A DNA stretch of 64,000 nt from Bilabrum cf. latius (GCA_965178125.1 OZ237750.1:310001-374000), one strand, 5' to 3'. Counted from the first letter of the stretch, positions 12,001 through 24,560 are shown. Notes: a model not told the origin generated them from the letters alone. Program-made: numbers and translations.

Positions 12001-12377
12001 ACCATGTCTCGGAAACCTGTAGGCCTAGAATCATCGCCGGCTGTTGCTGTTTGGACCAATAGTTCCTCCGTGTGGCCCCTCTTGGCATCATCCTCCAGTG
12101 CAATGAAGCCATGAGTTCCATGAGAACATAAGAGCAAGACCGGCGCCCCCGAACAAAGTGCAGTGTTTAGGGAAAACTTTGTGGCTGCTCTACACACTAT
12201 ACGAGTTCGCCGACAAGCATGTTTGCTATCATCAGGCGTCTTTGCTGCCTAGTATAGCCCTTTACGCATCTCATTGATGTCGGCTTCATAGTCAAGCTTG
12301 TCGACGCACTAAAAATCATCGCCCCAAACGAAAGGTTGAGAGTAGAGTCCAAAGATCGCAGGTGGCGCTTTTGCCAT
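9081..12377 (-). CDS. CHAT-protease/NB-ARC (NLR-like) protein, paralogue B
   Basis: One frame of 1,099 codons, ATG 12377 to UGA 9081-9083, with eight in-frame UAGs (12309, 12249, 10899, 10404, 10398, 10002, 9543, 9456). The N-terminus is MAKAPPAIFGLYSQPF. CHAT-like His85 (LLLCSHG) and Cys144 (VLGACYS) are present, then HELCAAGVPFVVAS. The NB-ARC-like core has the same degenerate P-loop as copy A (GWPRTGTTS, about residue 325) and Walker B LVVLDGMDAW. The segment IGGTSVLYTAKVGSLLG fits the sensor region of NB-ARC. The C-terminal part aligns with copy A (IERRRSEVEQWMRAEGDV, ARHVLEATLAEC). It is about 200 residues shorter than A, mostly because it lacks the Gly-Ala tracts. Its NB-ARC exon blocks are nearly identical to copy A in DNA while the flanks are not. 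Confidence 0.82.
10854..11124 (-). repeat. Near-identical block shared with 6499-6769 (paralogue conversion tract 2)
   Basis: About 271 bp, co-linear and ungapped between the two genes, with roughly a dozen differences by eye. It spans the Walker B region and the conserved UAG before SWKHVLVVLDGMDAW. Confidence 0.8.
11241..11435 (-). repeat. Near-identical block shared with 7087-7281 (paralogue conversion tract 1)
   Basis: 195 bp with only two differences that I can see. It covers the degenerate Walker A segment. The sequence diverges abruptly at both edges. Confidence 0.85.
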
Positions 12378-12621
12378 GATGATTCTTCGGATGCGAACGG
12401 CTCCCTGCGATGGATAATCGCGACGCTATAATTAAACTTAAATAAATGCAAGCGCCGAGCTGGATTCAGCAAATTGTCGGTGTGTACTGCCTCCGAGGCC
12501 ACACTGTTTCGTTTGCGCACGCGAAGCCCCTACGCGGCGCCGCGCAAGGTGGAGTTCCGGAAATATGGGGCAACGCAAATCAACAACGGAGCTGCGCGCA
12601 TCAATATCATTCAGCAATGCA

Positions 12622-15600
12622 TCACTTGTCTGACAATGCACCCTGCACCTGTTGCAAGAGATTCGCGGCCGCCTTCCCAATGAGCTGCAGAGGCGCTCTC
12701 CCCCGCCTCGCTGCAGCCCTCCCGTCCGCAACAGGTGCAAGCCTATCCTCCATGTCGTGCAGCCTCGCGAACCTCCGCTTGTCCGCAGCGGCCTCCCACA
12801 GGTCAGCCAGCATGCCCAGCAGAGCCCGCAGGTACACCGGGTCGCGACCCACCTCGAGCCGAGCAAACACGGCAGCCACGAACCGCACCGACTGCGACAA
12901 GCGGGCGGCCAGCGGCACGTAAGTCCTGAGCATGCTGCGCAGCGGAGTCATCAGCTGGCTCGCATTGTCCGATTTCCCGCGCCCCGCCGAAAACCGCGGC
13001 CCGCGCTGCTGTGCATCGCGCAGCTGCGATGGCCCGGCAAAGTAGTCCTCCAGAGCCAGCACGGCCGAAGGCTTCAGAAGGGCCTTCCCGATCCGATGCA
13101 CGTCTTGTCCGAGCCACAGCGCGATGGATTGCGCAGCCTGCACCTTCCATGTGTCCTGACTCAGCAGCCCCAACAGCAGCTCGAGCAGGCCCCCCTCCCA
13201 GAGCCGATCCCTGGCCACATCGCCGCTCATCGGCAGGTCGCACAGGATCTTGGTCGCGAAGGTCCATCGGGTGCTCTGCTACAGCACGAAGCGGGAGAGC
13301 ACCTGCACCACGCCATCGCGCACAGCCAGTTGCTGCCCTGCCTGGTTCACCCGAAGCAGCGTCCACAGCGACTGCATGGAAGGGGCCCACAGCCTGCTCG
13401 AATCGAACGTGGAGCCATCGTACATGGCCGGCACAGCCCCCGTGGATGCATCGATCCTGCCTTCGGACGCTCCCCCGCCACGAGACGCCTGCAGCCCTGC
13501 GTGCTGCTGGCTCCCATCTGCAGCGCCGGTGACCCGATCGAGAGCGTGCTGGCACTGGCCCAGGGGCCCCTCCATCCCGAGCACCCGAATGAGGGCGCGG
13601 ATGGCGCCAGCGCGCCGCAGCGGCTCCAGGCACTTTGGTTCCAGGGACAGCGACCGCATGGCTGCGACCGCCCTCTCCACAGTAAACGCGTAGATCGGGT
13701 GGTGAAGCAGGGCGGCGGGAGCGGGCGTGACGGTGCTGACGAGTGCAGCAAGCAGGTCGGGGTCGTTCAGGAGCACCTTGGAGCGGGCGTCTCCGTCAGA
13801 CAAGGTGCACACGATCTCAACGGCTAGTTTTAGCTCCAGGAGGACAGAGTTGACGCGCTGCAACACAGGCAGCGGCAGCCTCTCCCACAGGAAGGAGGCC
13901 TCTTTGGCCGCCTGCTGCGGGCGCGCGCGCATTGTCGCGGCCCTGACAGCCTCGGCCGCCTTGGCCATGGACCCGCGCTTCAGCCAGACCGAGCCCTTGC
14001 GGGACTCGTGGATGGACCGATGCAAGCGGGCGGATGGCTGACGGCCAATCGATGAGCGGTCGGCTTTTGCTGTGCCGTCGGCTGATCCACCATTCTCTCC
14101 TTGGCTCTCACGGGCGCTGCTGCCGCTCCCATGGGACGAACCTTGTGAAGCCACGGCGCCTCCATACCGGCCCATGTCTGCGCTGCCGAGGCTGGCGCGG
14201 ATGTCGCGCATGGCGTCTGGCATCCACTCGTTCTCAGGCCCGTCGCTGTCGATATCCTCGCTGTCATCGGAGGTCTGGCCCCGGCCATCCGCAGCCGACT
14301 TGGTCGATTCTCCCACGTCTCCGCTCTCCTTCGCTTCGTCGAATTCCTTGTCCCAGTCGAGCTCCCGTTGCTCGGCTGCCTTCCTCCTCCGGATGTCCCG
14401 TGCCACTGCGCCAGCTGCACAGATGGCGTTCACTGCAGACACATCCACAGGGTCGGCATCGTCGTCCAAATCTCCGGGCGACGCGCCAGCCGCTCTCTCC
14501 TGCTTGCTCATCTCTGCGGGTGCGCTCTCCTGTCTCGAGTGAAGGGGTGGCACTACAACCCCGCCCGTGATGCTGCCCCGCCGGCCCCTCGGCCCCTTGG
14601 CTCGCCTGGCATAGAACTTGCGGTACTGGTCCGGGGACACGCAAAGGAACCGCAGGTGAGGCCCGGGAAGGTGCTGCTGCACCGTCGATGTGGCAGTCGC
14701 CACCGACCCTGGGCTGCGGCTGTTGCGCTCGCTGCCGGCTCTCAGCACTGCATCGCGCTGGAGCCTGCTGGGCGAGGTGGCGACCTTTCTCGCCCCGACC
14801 TTCCGCGCAACCGAGCTGGTGGGCTTGCTTTCAGCCTCTCGGTTCGCAGCAGCAGTGGCGATGGGCGGCAGCTTTGCAGGAGTACGCTTGGACGTTGCTG
14901 CTGAAGCCACCGGCTTGCCGGCGATGGCTCGCCGGGTCCTCGACGCCGCCAGCTTCTTCTTGGGCTTCCTGGACTTGAGAGCGCCTGCGGCAATTGCTGA
15001 GCTGAGCGCGTTGCACACGTAGAGGAACGAGGACCGGATTACGCTGCGGAGCACCGGCACGGCACCCGCAGCCGCGACCACGTGCCTGAGCTGATTGCCC
15101 GTGATGGCCTCCCGTTTGAGCGTAAAAACGCGCGCAAGGCCCCGGAGACCCACCTGCAGCAAGAGCTGCTCCGTCGGCTCCTGCTCGATGACTTGATCGA
15201 GGGGCAGGCCGGGAGGGGGCGGCGTGGCCTCGCCGTCCTTGAGCTCCGACACGATGGCATCCAGCGCCGCAAATTCAGAGTCGGACATCTGCGTCGCAAC
15301 GGCAGCCTTCCAAAGCGCCTTGCCCTGCCTCGCGGTCACGCCAAACCTGGTCATGTCTCGCGCCGTTGCGCTCACCACGCTCACTGCATCGCCTTGAGAC
15401 ACGACGCTCCGGCTCCCAGCACCGTCGTGGGAACCTTCGCCTCCTGACTGGGTGCTGCGGTCCTCGACCTCGCCACCCTCCCCTTGCCGTTGGTGCTCGA
15501 GCGCGGCCGGCGCATCCGGATCGATAGGGTCCTGCAGGCGCTGCTGCTCGTCCTCCTGCATGAGCGGGTCAAGGACAATGCCGGGGTGCAGCAGGCGCAC

Positions 15601-18600
15601 GAATGCCTGGACCCCGCCTGATGTGACCAGCAGCTGCAGGATTGATTTCTTGCTGTGGGCGAGGACGTGGGCGATGGCTGCGCACTCCCTTCTCACGCTG
15701 AGCGGGATCACCGGGTCCATCATGCGGCTGATTGGCTCCACTGCACCCACCACGCACGCAAGTTCCTGCACGTCTACCGAATCGCGCACCAGGTCAAACA
15801 GCACCCGCAGCAGCACCACTAGGCAGTCACAGGACAGCAGCATGGCCTCCTGCTGCTCCTCCGTCGTGGCGCTAGCAGCACCGCGCGCAGCAGCGGCCCC
15901 GCCCGGGACTCTAGCCCATGGGTGCATCAGCGCCACCAGCTTTGCCTCCTGCTGTGTGATCCTCGACAGGACCGGGAGCAGCCCAACCGTTCTGACAATC
16001 GTGCTCGCATTGACTCCGCGAGCCCGGGCTTGTGCTCGATGCACGGCTTGCTCCGACTGCCCCCGGTCTTCCGCCTCGCGAGCAGCCTCCGCCGCGGTTT
16101 CCTGCATGACGTCCTGGATATCGATCCCGATGTCGATGATCGACTCGGCGTCATCTCCGTCCACCGTGTCTAGTTCCTTGATGTAGGTCTCGCCCTGCTT
16201 CGCCAGCTTGTTCAGCCTGGCCCGCAGCCCGAGAGTGTCCAGCTCTTCCGAGTATTCCACAGTGTCCGGCGACTCGTTGCTTCCTGTCGATCCCTCCGTA
16301 ATCGTCGCCTGAATCTGCTGGGCACGGCCCTATGCCACAGAGATGGACCGCCGCCGCCTGTGATGCGTGGACCTGGACCGTGCCCCGGCATCCGTGCCGC
16401 TGGCCGCCCCGCTCTCCGCCGAACCGTCAGACGCTATCCTAGTCCCCTTTCTGACCCGTGACACGGCACGTGACCGATGACCCTGTCGGCCCGGATCACC
16501 CGCAGCAGCACCCGCGCCCGCCCCTGCAGCCCTGGCGAGGTTCCTGTGTGACCCATGCTTCTAGGCCTTCGCAGCGTCCTCCTTCGCTGCCTCCTCCAGT
16601 CCGACTGAAAGCCGCCTTGGACGAATCTCCTGGCTGCTCACTCCGCCAGGGCTTGCCTTCAGCTGCGAGCCGGTACGGGCTACCGACAGTCTGCTGCGAA
16701 GCGATGCTGCTGAAAATGCCCCGATTCCCTGGATATGCGAAATGTCATCGTTCTCTGGGCTACCCGGTGCGTCAGCGGCCGGCTTGCTCCGCTGCTTTGA
16801 ATCTGGCGTAGACTGTGCTGCGTTCGGTTTAGAGCCCGCTTTCCCGCCGTTTCTCTTGAAGCCCGCCAGCGATATCTTGGATTCCTTGGCGCCCACCAGC
16901 GGTGGCAGGCTAGGGGATAGTGCCACAGCATCGCCGGAGAATCCCCCCTTGTCCTCATCGCTGTCGCTGTCTGCCATGGCGGCCAGTGCGTCTGACGTAG
17001 CGGCGTTCGCGCCGGACGATTTCCGCCTGGCCTTTTCTTCATCGCTGTAGCTGTGTTTGTTCTCGCCATCTTCATCGCTGTCCGCCATGGCGGCCAGCGC
17101 GTCACGAGCCGCGGCATCCGACTTGCGGGATTTGCTGGCTCCACGCAGGGACACGGCGACTGTGGGGGGCTTTGGCGGGGTCTTGCCAATCTTCGAGAGC
17201 CGCCCGAGGTCACCCGCAAGCACGCTCTCTGGCAGGCGAGACACACGGCGAGCGAGCGCGATACTGCTGCGACCACCAGAGGACCTGTCCGAGACCTTGG
17301 CCGCAGCAACAGCCACGTCGCCCCAGTCCTGGTCCTCCGCATCATCGCTCGCGAACCGCAGGTCTGCCGGAGCGTCCGCGCCACCCTTGCTACCGAACAG
17401 GCCACGGTCCTCCGTCCCTGCCCTGGACCGCACCGTCACCTTCGCTTTGCTCGCATGAGACCGCAGGGCGGCCATGGCGGCCATATCCCCGTCTTCATCG
17501 GAGCTCGAACCATCCTGCCCATCGGGGTCATCCATCGACTGGAAGGGTCTGCGCGATGCTGGCGCAGCCCCGTTGCCGCTTGCAAGTGCACCGACCGCAG
17601 GGGTGGGCTCCCCTGCCTCTGCAAGTGCCGCCTCGAACTCGTCCATCGGTCGGATGCCGTGCCGCGGCGATCGCACGATCTTGCCCTGGGCCGCATCTCT
17701 CTGCAAACGAGCCAAAGGAGTGTCGGATGCATTGATCTTCAGCCTGCCCTGTCGACCGCTACTGTCTGGAAGCTTGGGTGCTGCTGCAGGAGGCAGCTTG
17801 ACACCATCGTTGGAACCGCTGCCCCCTTTGCGGGCCTTGCTGCCGGGCAGGGAGAGCTTGGCCCCCACGGCAGGAAGCTTGCCCAGGGCCGCGGCGTGGT
17901 CCAACACGCTGTCATCTTCATCTTCGTCGTCCTCCTCGGCAAATGCCCTCAGGTCAGCAATCGTAGCGGGGTCTTGCACGGTCGCAGAGCGATCGTGATT
18001 CGCCTTCTCGCCGCTTGCAGGACCGTCTTGTTCGATGTCCTTGGCATCATGGGCGCTGCTCGACCTGCCCCTCCCTCCCTTGCCACCTTGCTTGTGCGCG
18101 TCCAGCAGATGGACGAGGGCCCCGAGGTCCTGAGCCACCTTCCATTCCTTCATGTCTTTCTTCGTCAGGGTGCGGATGCCCTAGATGGCCTTCCGCTTCG
18201 TCCGGCGGATGGGCCTGCCAGCCACCTGTGTGACCGTCTCACCGGTGGGGAACTCCCCAGCGCTGTACCCGTTTCCTTCTCCGAACGCATCGAACGCATC
18301 GTCCACGCCCGTGGCCTCCTCCAAGCTCGCCTGATCCTCCTCGTCAGTACCAGACGTGCCCCCCACCGTTGATGCATCCCTCGATCCGATGGTTCCGTCA
18401 TCCAGGTCGCTGTTCGTGTCTCCCTCCTCGGCCTGATCTTCGTACATGCCCTTGAAGGTCTGCAGCAGCGCAGCTTTTGCTTGCTGTTGCAAAGCGACCG
18501 TCTGGCTCAAGCTCACGTCGTGCCTTGTTCCGTTCCCGCCTTCCAAGCCGTGATTCCTCACCGCTCGCCACACGGTGCTGGCTCCAGCCCTGTGCCCGGG

Positions 18601-21053
18601 AATCATTCCCTCAGTGTCCAGCCCACCAGCGACCAGCGGCGTCTCTCCATCGCCATCCGATGCCTAGCGAATGGCCCCGGGCGCGAAGCTGAACTTCCTG
18701 AGCCGGGAACGCAACACGTGGGCAGGCGTGGGAGCAGCAGCTGCGCCGCCCACTCCGACAGTTGCCCGCCTCACACCGCTCGAGGCCGTACCAGACGGCA
18801 GGGCGCGAGATCCGCCAGAGGAGACCCCATCTGCAGGGCCATCGTGGACAGCCAGAGGAGGAAGCCTAGGGGGCGCGATCCTCCTGGACCCCGATGGTTT
18901 ATGGGCGCCCTGGTGCTGCCCCGCGGCGGTGGTCCTACCCTTCGCAGCGACGGCCTTGGTTGCCTGCTGCAACGAGGTCAGCAGGTCACCGTCGGAGTCC
19001 TCTGACTCGCTGCTGTCCCCGTCATCCGCTGCCAGTTTTCGGAGCATGCTGTCTGTGTCGCCATTCTCCCCGGCGCCATTTCCGCTCTCGGTCAGCGAGC
19101 GTCTAGCGCCCTTCCTGCCTGTTCCCCCCCCCGCTCCCTCCCCATCGGACTCGGAATCTGAAATCTCCACGTCATCCCACATGGACGGATCCAGCGCCCT
19201 GCCCGGGGTGTACCCGGATGCGTGCTCTCCGTTGCCCCCTGCCCCCCTCGCCCCGGCAGCGCTGCCGGCCCGGCCGCCCGAGCCCGAGCCATCCCCCGCC
19301 CTTGGTAACCTGCCCGGCGAAGGCCCGTCTCCGCCATCCGTAAGCCTCCTCCTCGTACCACCAGGAGTGTTCAGTCCGTCCAGTCCGGAACCAGAACCGC
19401 GCCTCCCGCCCCTCAAAGCAGCCGCGGTGGCTGCACTCAGGTCTTGCCTGCTGCCAGGTAACAGGGAACCGCCCCTGCTGCGCCTGTCCCGAATCAGCCG
19501 CATGCTGGCGCCCCTGTCTCGTGCTAGCGACAGGCGCTGCTGGGCGGCGGTTATCCTGCGCTTCCTCGCAGCCGCGCTGTTTCCCGAGTCACCGGCGCCG
19601 GCGCCGGCTGGTCCTGACTTGGGCGTGGCCCGGCCTCCCCTGCCCTTGAGCAGTGCGGCTGCCCCAGTCCGCTTGCGAGCACCGCTGTTCCCTGTGCCCC
19701 GAGCACCCCGGCCTCGCCCTATGCCATCCGCCTGGGACTCGTCACCGGCACCGCTTTTGCCACCCTCCACGACTACAAGCGTTGATCCCGCACCGGGGGT
19801 CCCGTCGGCTGCTGCCGCCTCCGAGCTGGCACCGTCACCTGCCCGCCCGTGCCTTGCGGTTGCAACCGATTCAGCAGCGGCCCCTCCGGCCCCAGCACCG
19901 TGTCCCCCAGCCGCACTGGGTGAGTGCAGGGGCCTCGGAACAGCATCCCTCTGGTCTAAACCCTCCTTCAAGGGGTGCAGGATCCAGGGATGCTGCAGCA
20001 GCTGGGAGGCGGTGGACCTCGCGGCGGGGTCTCTCTGGAAGCACCTCGACAGGAAATCGAGGCAGAGAGGGCTCAGCTCTACGTCTGTGACCTGCTCTGC
20101 CGGCGATTTCTTGTCCTGAACGATGTGAAACATGGCGGACAGCGGGCTCAGGTGGTAGTAAGGGGGGTTGCCGGTGAGCAGCTCGATGACTGTGCAACCC
20201 AGGGACCAGATGTCGCACGCGGGCGAACTGGCTCCGCTCTTGAGCTCGATGGTTTCCGGTGGTAGCCAGTATGGGGATCCCGCCACTTCCGGGTCGTTGC
20301 TGGGCTCCTCCGGCGGCGGTTCCGCAGCGGCGCCTCGCCCGCCTCGCTTCCTGCGGCGCGCCGCCCGCTTTCTGGCGTTGGGGCCCCGAACAGCTGCCGA
20401 TGGCTGCTGCGATCGGTCCTCAGCGGCTTTGGCTGCTACCGTGGTGTCAACGCCGCTGGAGTGCGAGTGCATGGACATCGCCAGCCCGAAATCCGCAAGC
20501 TTGACGACGGCCGCTTTGGTGAGCAGCAGGTTGCCGGCCTTCACGTCGCGGTGCACAACGCCCTGAGTGTGGAGGAACTTCAGTCCGCGGAGCACCTACG
20601 CTACGTAAACCGCAGTCAGCGTTTCGGAAAGAGCGCCAAAACTCTCGACCATGCTGAGCAACGAGCCGCCCTCAACGAACTCAAGCACGATGTAGAAATT
20701 ACCTCCTTCCGTTGCAACGTCGATGTACCGGACAATATTGTCGTGATCAAGTTCCCCAAGCAGTTCCACCTCGCCTTTGATCTCTTTAAGGCCTTCTGGG
20801 GACACTTTTGCGAGCGAGATTCTCTTGATCGCAACAATATATCCCTTGACGCCATCGAATGCCTTGAATACCGTGCCGAACCCACCCTTGCCTATCTATT
20901 TTCCAAGTCTCTGCGATTATGAGCGTATCAAATCAAGCCATACGACCGCATGTACGACACACACAGGTCGAAGGGTACCATGCGAGCCGTGCAGTAACTT
21001 ACGAAACGGCCTGCAACGACCTGCACGGGGCCATTCTGAGGCACTGCAGCCAT
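12622..21053 (-). CDS. MAP3K-epsilon/Cdc15-type protein kinase with C-terminal armadillo region
   Basis: Exon 1 is 21053-21003 (17 codons). The intron (20911-21002) has GTAAGT and ATCGCAG. Exon 2 runs 20910-12622 and ends in UGA; total 2,779 residues. In-frame UAGs are at 20896, 20596, 18664, 18181, 16561, 16330 and 13279. The kinase domain has the Gly loop IGKGGFGTVF, VAIKR, HRDVKAGN (Asp139), DFG, a roughly 60-residue basic insert before GSPYWLPPE, and PACDIWSLGCTVIELLTG. UAG122 falls in AVYVA-UAG-VLRGL, where plant MAP3K-epsilon has AVYIAQVLEGL. Residues from about 1750 on are helical armadillo-like. The last 250 (ILCDLPMSGD, WKVQAAQSIALWLGQD, ALLKPSAV) match the C-terminal ARM block of this family. 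It belongs to the septation/mitotic-exit signalling family; the actual role here is unknown. It is about twice the length of plant homologues because of low-complexity linkers. Confidence 0.9.
20596..20598 (-). other. Diagnostic UAG (Gln) in kinase subdomain V/VIA
   Basis: Reads TAVYVA-UAG-VLRGLKFLHTQG. The homologous segment of MAP3K-epsilon/Cdc7-type kinases is AVYIAQVLEGLVYLHEQG, so UAG occupies a Gln position. Confidence 0.9.
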
Positions 21054-21462
21054 AATTGGATACAAACAAGTTCAGCAGCCCCCCTTTAATCGCACAGTAA
21101 AAATTAAGGCCTGTTGTGCGGCTCTTGCGCACCAACTGAACTTCGGTTGCAACCTATTTTCCCAGTCGCCGCGCAACGGAACCAACCAGCAGGTCGCAAC
21201 GGACGGGGATCCTTAGTCTTGGACGCTTGCTAGAGCGTGAGAGGGTAAGTGCCATGCGAAGTGTAACTTGCGTCTAATAGAGATTTTGATCGGTTTCAGG
21301 GTCCAGCGGCAATTGTTTAGGACCGCGTAAAGTAGCATCATTCGTGTTGCCGTTGCACCAATTGGATGTGTATGGCTCAATCCCGATTTGTTGGCAGTAT
21401 ATGTGCTCGCAATTGTGTAAGGTGCTAACAATATTTTCGTCTAGATGCACTGCAGGAGCACC
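21054..21462. promoter_or_regulatory. Divergent intergenic region, kinase (-) / IFT88 (+)
   Basis: About 410 bp between two divergent starts, AT-richer than the exons. It presumably carries both promoters. No TATA box or other motif is clear enough to call. Confidence 0.45.
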
Positions 21463-24162
21463 ATGGCGAGGCATGCCGTTGTAGGTGGCATTGGCAGTCT
21501 AGCAGCGAGGGCCGGCGACGAAGACATTTATGGCGGGTTCATGGACGGCGATGCGGCAAGTGGTGGCGCCGGTGGATTTGGGGGCGGTAATCAACAGCTT
21601 GGCGCAATTAGAGGGTGAGTGTTGTCTCGGTCCATGCCGCGCAGGCAGTGCATCCAGTTCGGAGCAATTTCGCCTCAGACTAGCGATAAGCTAACGCTCG
21701 AAGCGATTAGTACCCACAGCAGTTTACACTCTAGCGTATTTCTTGATCGATCGATCCCTCGCAGGATGGGAGCAGCCCCGCCGTCGGGAATCGGCCGCAT
21801 GCCGACGGGAGCTAGGACCGGCGCGGGTGGAGCGCCAGGGGGCGGCGACGCTCGGCCGATGACGAGCGTGCAAGGGGCTGGCTTCTCCAGCAAGGGCCCT
21901 GGAGCTGGCGGCAAATTCAACCCTATGGGCGCGGCTGGCGCCGCGGGCGGCCCTCCCCCTCCTTTGGCCCAGAAGGAGGATTCCTCCCCGCAGGATAAGG
22001 CCAAGGCCATGGAGAGGCGAGTGCACGAACTGATCGAATCGGCCGCTCTCGCACAGACCAAAGGAGAGGCCGTGATGGCTCTTGAGCGCGCCAGGGAGGC
22101 CGGCCGGAAGGAGAGGCAGCTGACCCGATTCCGTGACCAGCACAAGCTCAGGGACCAGGTCAACCTGGACCTGACCTTTAGCGTGTGCTTCTGCCTCGCG
22201 CAGGCGTATGCCATGAATGACATGCACGATGAGGCCCTTCAGTCCTTTGGGCTCGTAGCGAGGAACAAGCACTACAAGATGAGCGGCAGGATGAGGGTGA
22301 ACATGGGCAACCTGCACTTCAAGCTCAAGCAGTACACACAGGCCATCAAGCAGTACAGGATCGGGCTGGACCTGGTCAAAGATGACCACAAGAAGCTGCG
22401 GGCTTCCATCTTGCGAAACATCGGCTGCGCGTTCGTCCGGATGGGCCAGTTTCAGGACGCCATCCGCAACTTTGACGAGGCTCTCCAGGCCAGCACTGCC
22501 ACCGCGGCTGTGGCAGCCGTCAACAAGTACGACGACGATTTCCAGTGCGCGTTCAACCTGATCGTGTGCTACTACGCGCTGGGCGACAGGGAGCTCATGA
22601 AGCGGTCGTTCCAGAGGCTGGTGGAGCTGCAGCCGCCGGGTCCTGCGAAGGATGACGACGAGGACGAGGATGATGGCGAGGACGAGGATGATGGCGACCA
22701 CGGCGTGACCAAGACGCCAAAGGACGATCTCTTCGAGTATGAGGGCAAGAGGAGGGACGCTGCCGTGAGGTACATCACGCGGGCGTCCATGCTGCTGGCT
22801 CCCAGGCTCTTCGAGGACTCTTGGGTGCAGGGGTACGAGTGGGTCACGCAGCAGCTCAAGGACGACTACCCGACGGTTGCCTCGGAGCTGGAGATTGCCA
22901 GGGCGCTCGCTCACCTGCGCGCCAGGCAATTCGATAGGGCCATCGAGCTGCTTCGGGCCTTCGAGAAGAGAGAGACGGCGCTTAGGGCCAAGGCAGCCAC
23001 CAACCTCGCTTTCTTGTACTATCTCGAGGCCGAGCACGAGCTGGCCCACAAGTACGCCAGCCTTGCAGTGAGGCACCAGAGGTACAACGCGAAGGCGCTG
23101 GTCAACATGGGATGCTGCCTGTGCGAGCGCAACGAGTTGATGAAGGCCAGGGAGCTCTTCCTAGAGGCGATCGGGGTGGAGGCCGACTGCGCGGAGGCCA
23201 TCTTCAACCTGGGTCTCGTGCACAAGCAAGTGGGCGCGCTGGGTGAGGCGCTGCAGGCTTTCGACAAGCTGCACACCATTGTTCCCTCATCTCCAGAGGT
23301 GCTGTACCACATCGCCAACATCTATGACATGCTGCAGCAGTACCCCAGCGCGGCCAGATACTTCTCCATGCTGCTGACCAAGGTCCCGACAGACCCGACC
23401 GCGCTGGCACGGCTGGGCCAGATCCACAGCAAGGAGGGCGATGAGGCCCAGGCCTTCCATTACCACCTGGAGTCATACAGGCATTTCCCGGTGGATCTGG
23501 ACGTCATCCGAAACCTGGGCGTGTGGTTCGTCAACACGGAGGTGTACTGGAAAGCGATCCGGTACTTCCGGCAGGCGGCGGCCGTGGCGCCGAAAGACGT
23601 CAAGTGGAGGCTCATGATCGCCTCCTGCTACCGCAGAATGGACGCGAGCGCGGAGGCCCTGGAGACGTACAAGCAGGTGCACCGAGATTTCCCCGACGAC
23701 ATCGAGTGTCTCGAGTACCTTGTGATGCTGTGCCGAGACATGGGGAGGGAGGCGGGGGAGTATGAGGACAGGCTGCTGAGGCTGCAGCAGAGGAGGGCCG
23801 CTATGGGTGAAGATGAAGATGAGGAGTCGGGGGCGTACGACGGTCACGATGGGGAGGATATGGCGGCGTCCCCTGCACGGGGGGGTGCCACCCAGGGGAT
23901 GGGCAGCCCCCAGGGGATGGGTGGGGGGGGCTATGTCCCCATGGCAGCCGACGATAGCTATGACATGAGTGGGTCCGGTGCTGGGCCGGCTTCCGGTGCA
24001 GGGGCTGGTGGTGGCTCCGCAGCTCCGTCCGAGGCAGCTTCTCCCGCCCGGTTCGCTGCTCCCGGCGAAGGATCAGCCAAGGTGCAGCAGCAGAGGTCTC
24101 CTGGCGGCGGCAGAGACGATGACTTTGGCGACGAGGACTTGAGTGGCTTGCTTGATGACTGA
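21463..24162 (+). CDS. IFT88: Intraflagellar transport protein 88 (IFT-B, TPR)
   Basis: Exons are 21463-21614 and 21765-24162 (849 residues). The intron has GTGAGT and CTCGCAG and joins in phase 2. The start at 21463 has a strong Kozak context (accATGG); an in-frame ATG at 21445 has a weak one. The N-terminus shows the IFT88 hallmarks DEDIYGGF and RPMTSVQGAGFSSKG. About ten TPRs follow (ALQSFGLVARN, YTQAIKQYRIGLDLV, AIFNLGLVHKQVGALGEALQ, YWKAIRYFRQAAAVAPKDV). An acidic loop lies near 22660-22700 and a Gly/Ser-rich acidic tail ends in LSGLLDD, then UGA. The length is typical of the family. It indicates that the organism builds a cilium or flagellum. There is no in-frame UAG, so it reads normally under either code. 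Confidence 0.95.
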
Positions 24163-24560
24163 TTGTTCTAACGAGACCGCAGGCTTTCCGCTGGGTTCGC
24201 CACTTTGAAACTGGCTCGAAGCGCGTCACCCGCGACCATGCACTGCAGCTGCCTCACCGGCTTTTTGTCTCTCTGTCAGCAGTAGGACTATCTGCAATGA
24301 CAGGTCCGAAAAATACCATATCACCCCTACTTGGATAGACGATACGTTATTGATTTGAGATGCCGTAAGCTTTGCTGAAAAGTGGAACATTGACTGCTGC
24401 TTTCACGCTACCTCTGACCAATGCATCCCAAGGCAGTCTTCATGCTTGCGCAGCCTTACCGCCAATTCACATGGACTACCAAGTGGTAACCAGTGGAGCA
24501 TGTTAGTAATATGACTGATTATGTCTTTCCCAGCTCTCGAAATGCTTCACATAGGCCTCT
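24163..24560. other. Intergenic
   Basis: IFT88 3' flank and upstream region of the next plus-strand gene. AT-rich. An overlapping minus-strand ORF (24503-25072) is not called because the plus frame stays open for 1,198 codons across it. No RNA gene or repeat seen. Confidence 0.5.
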
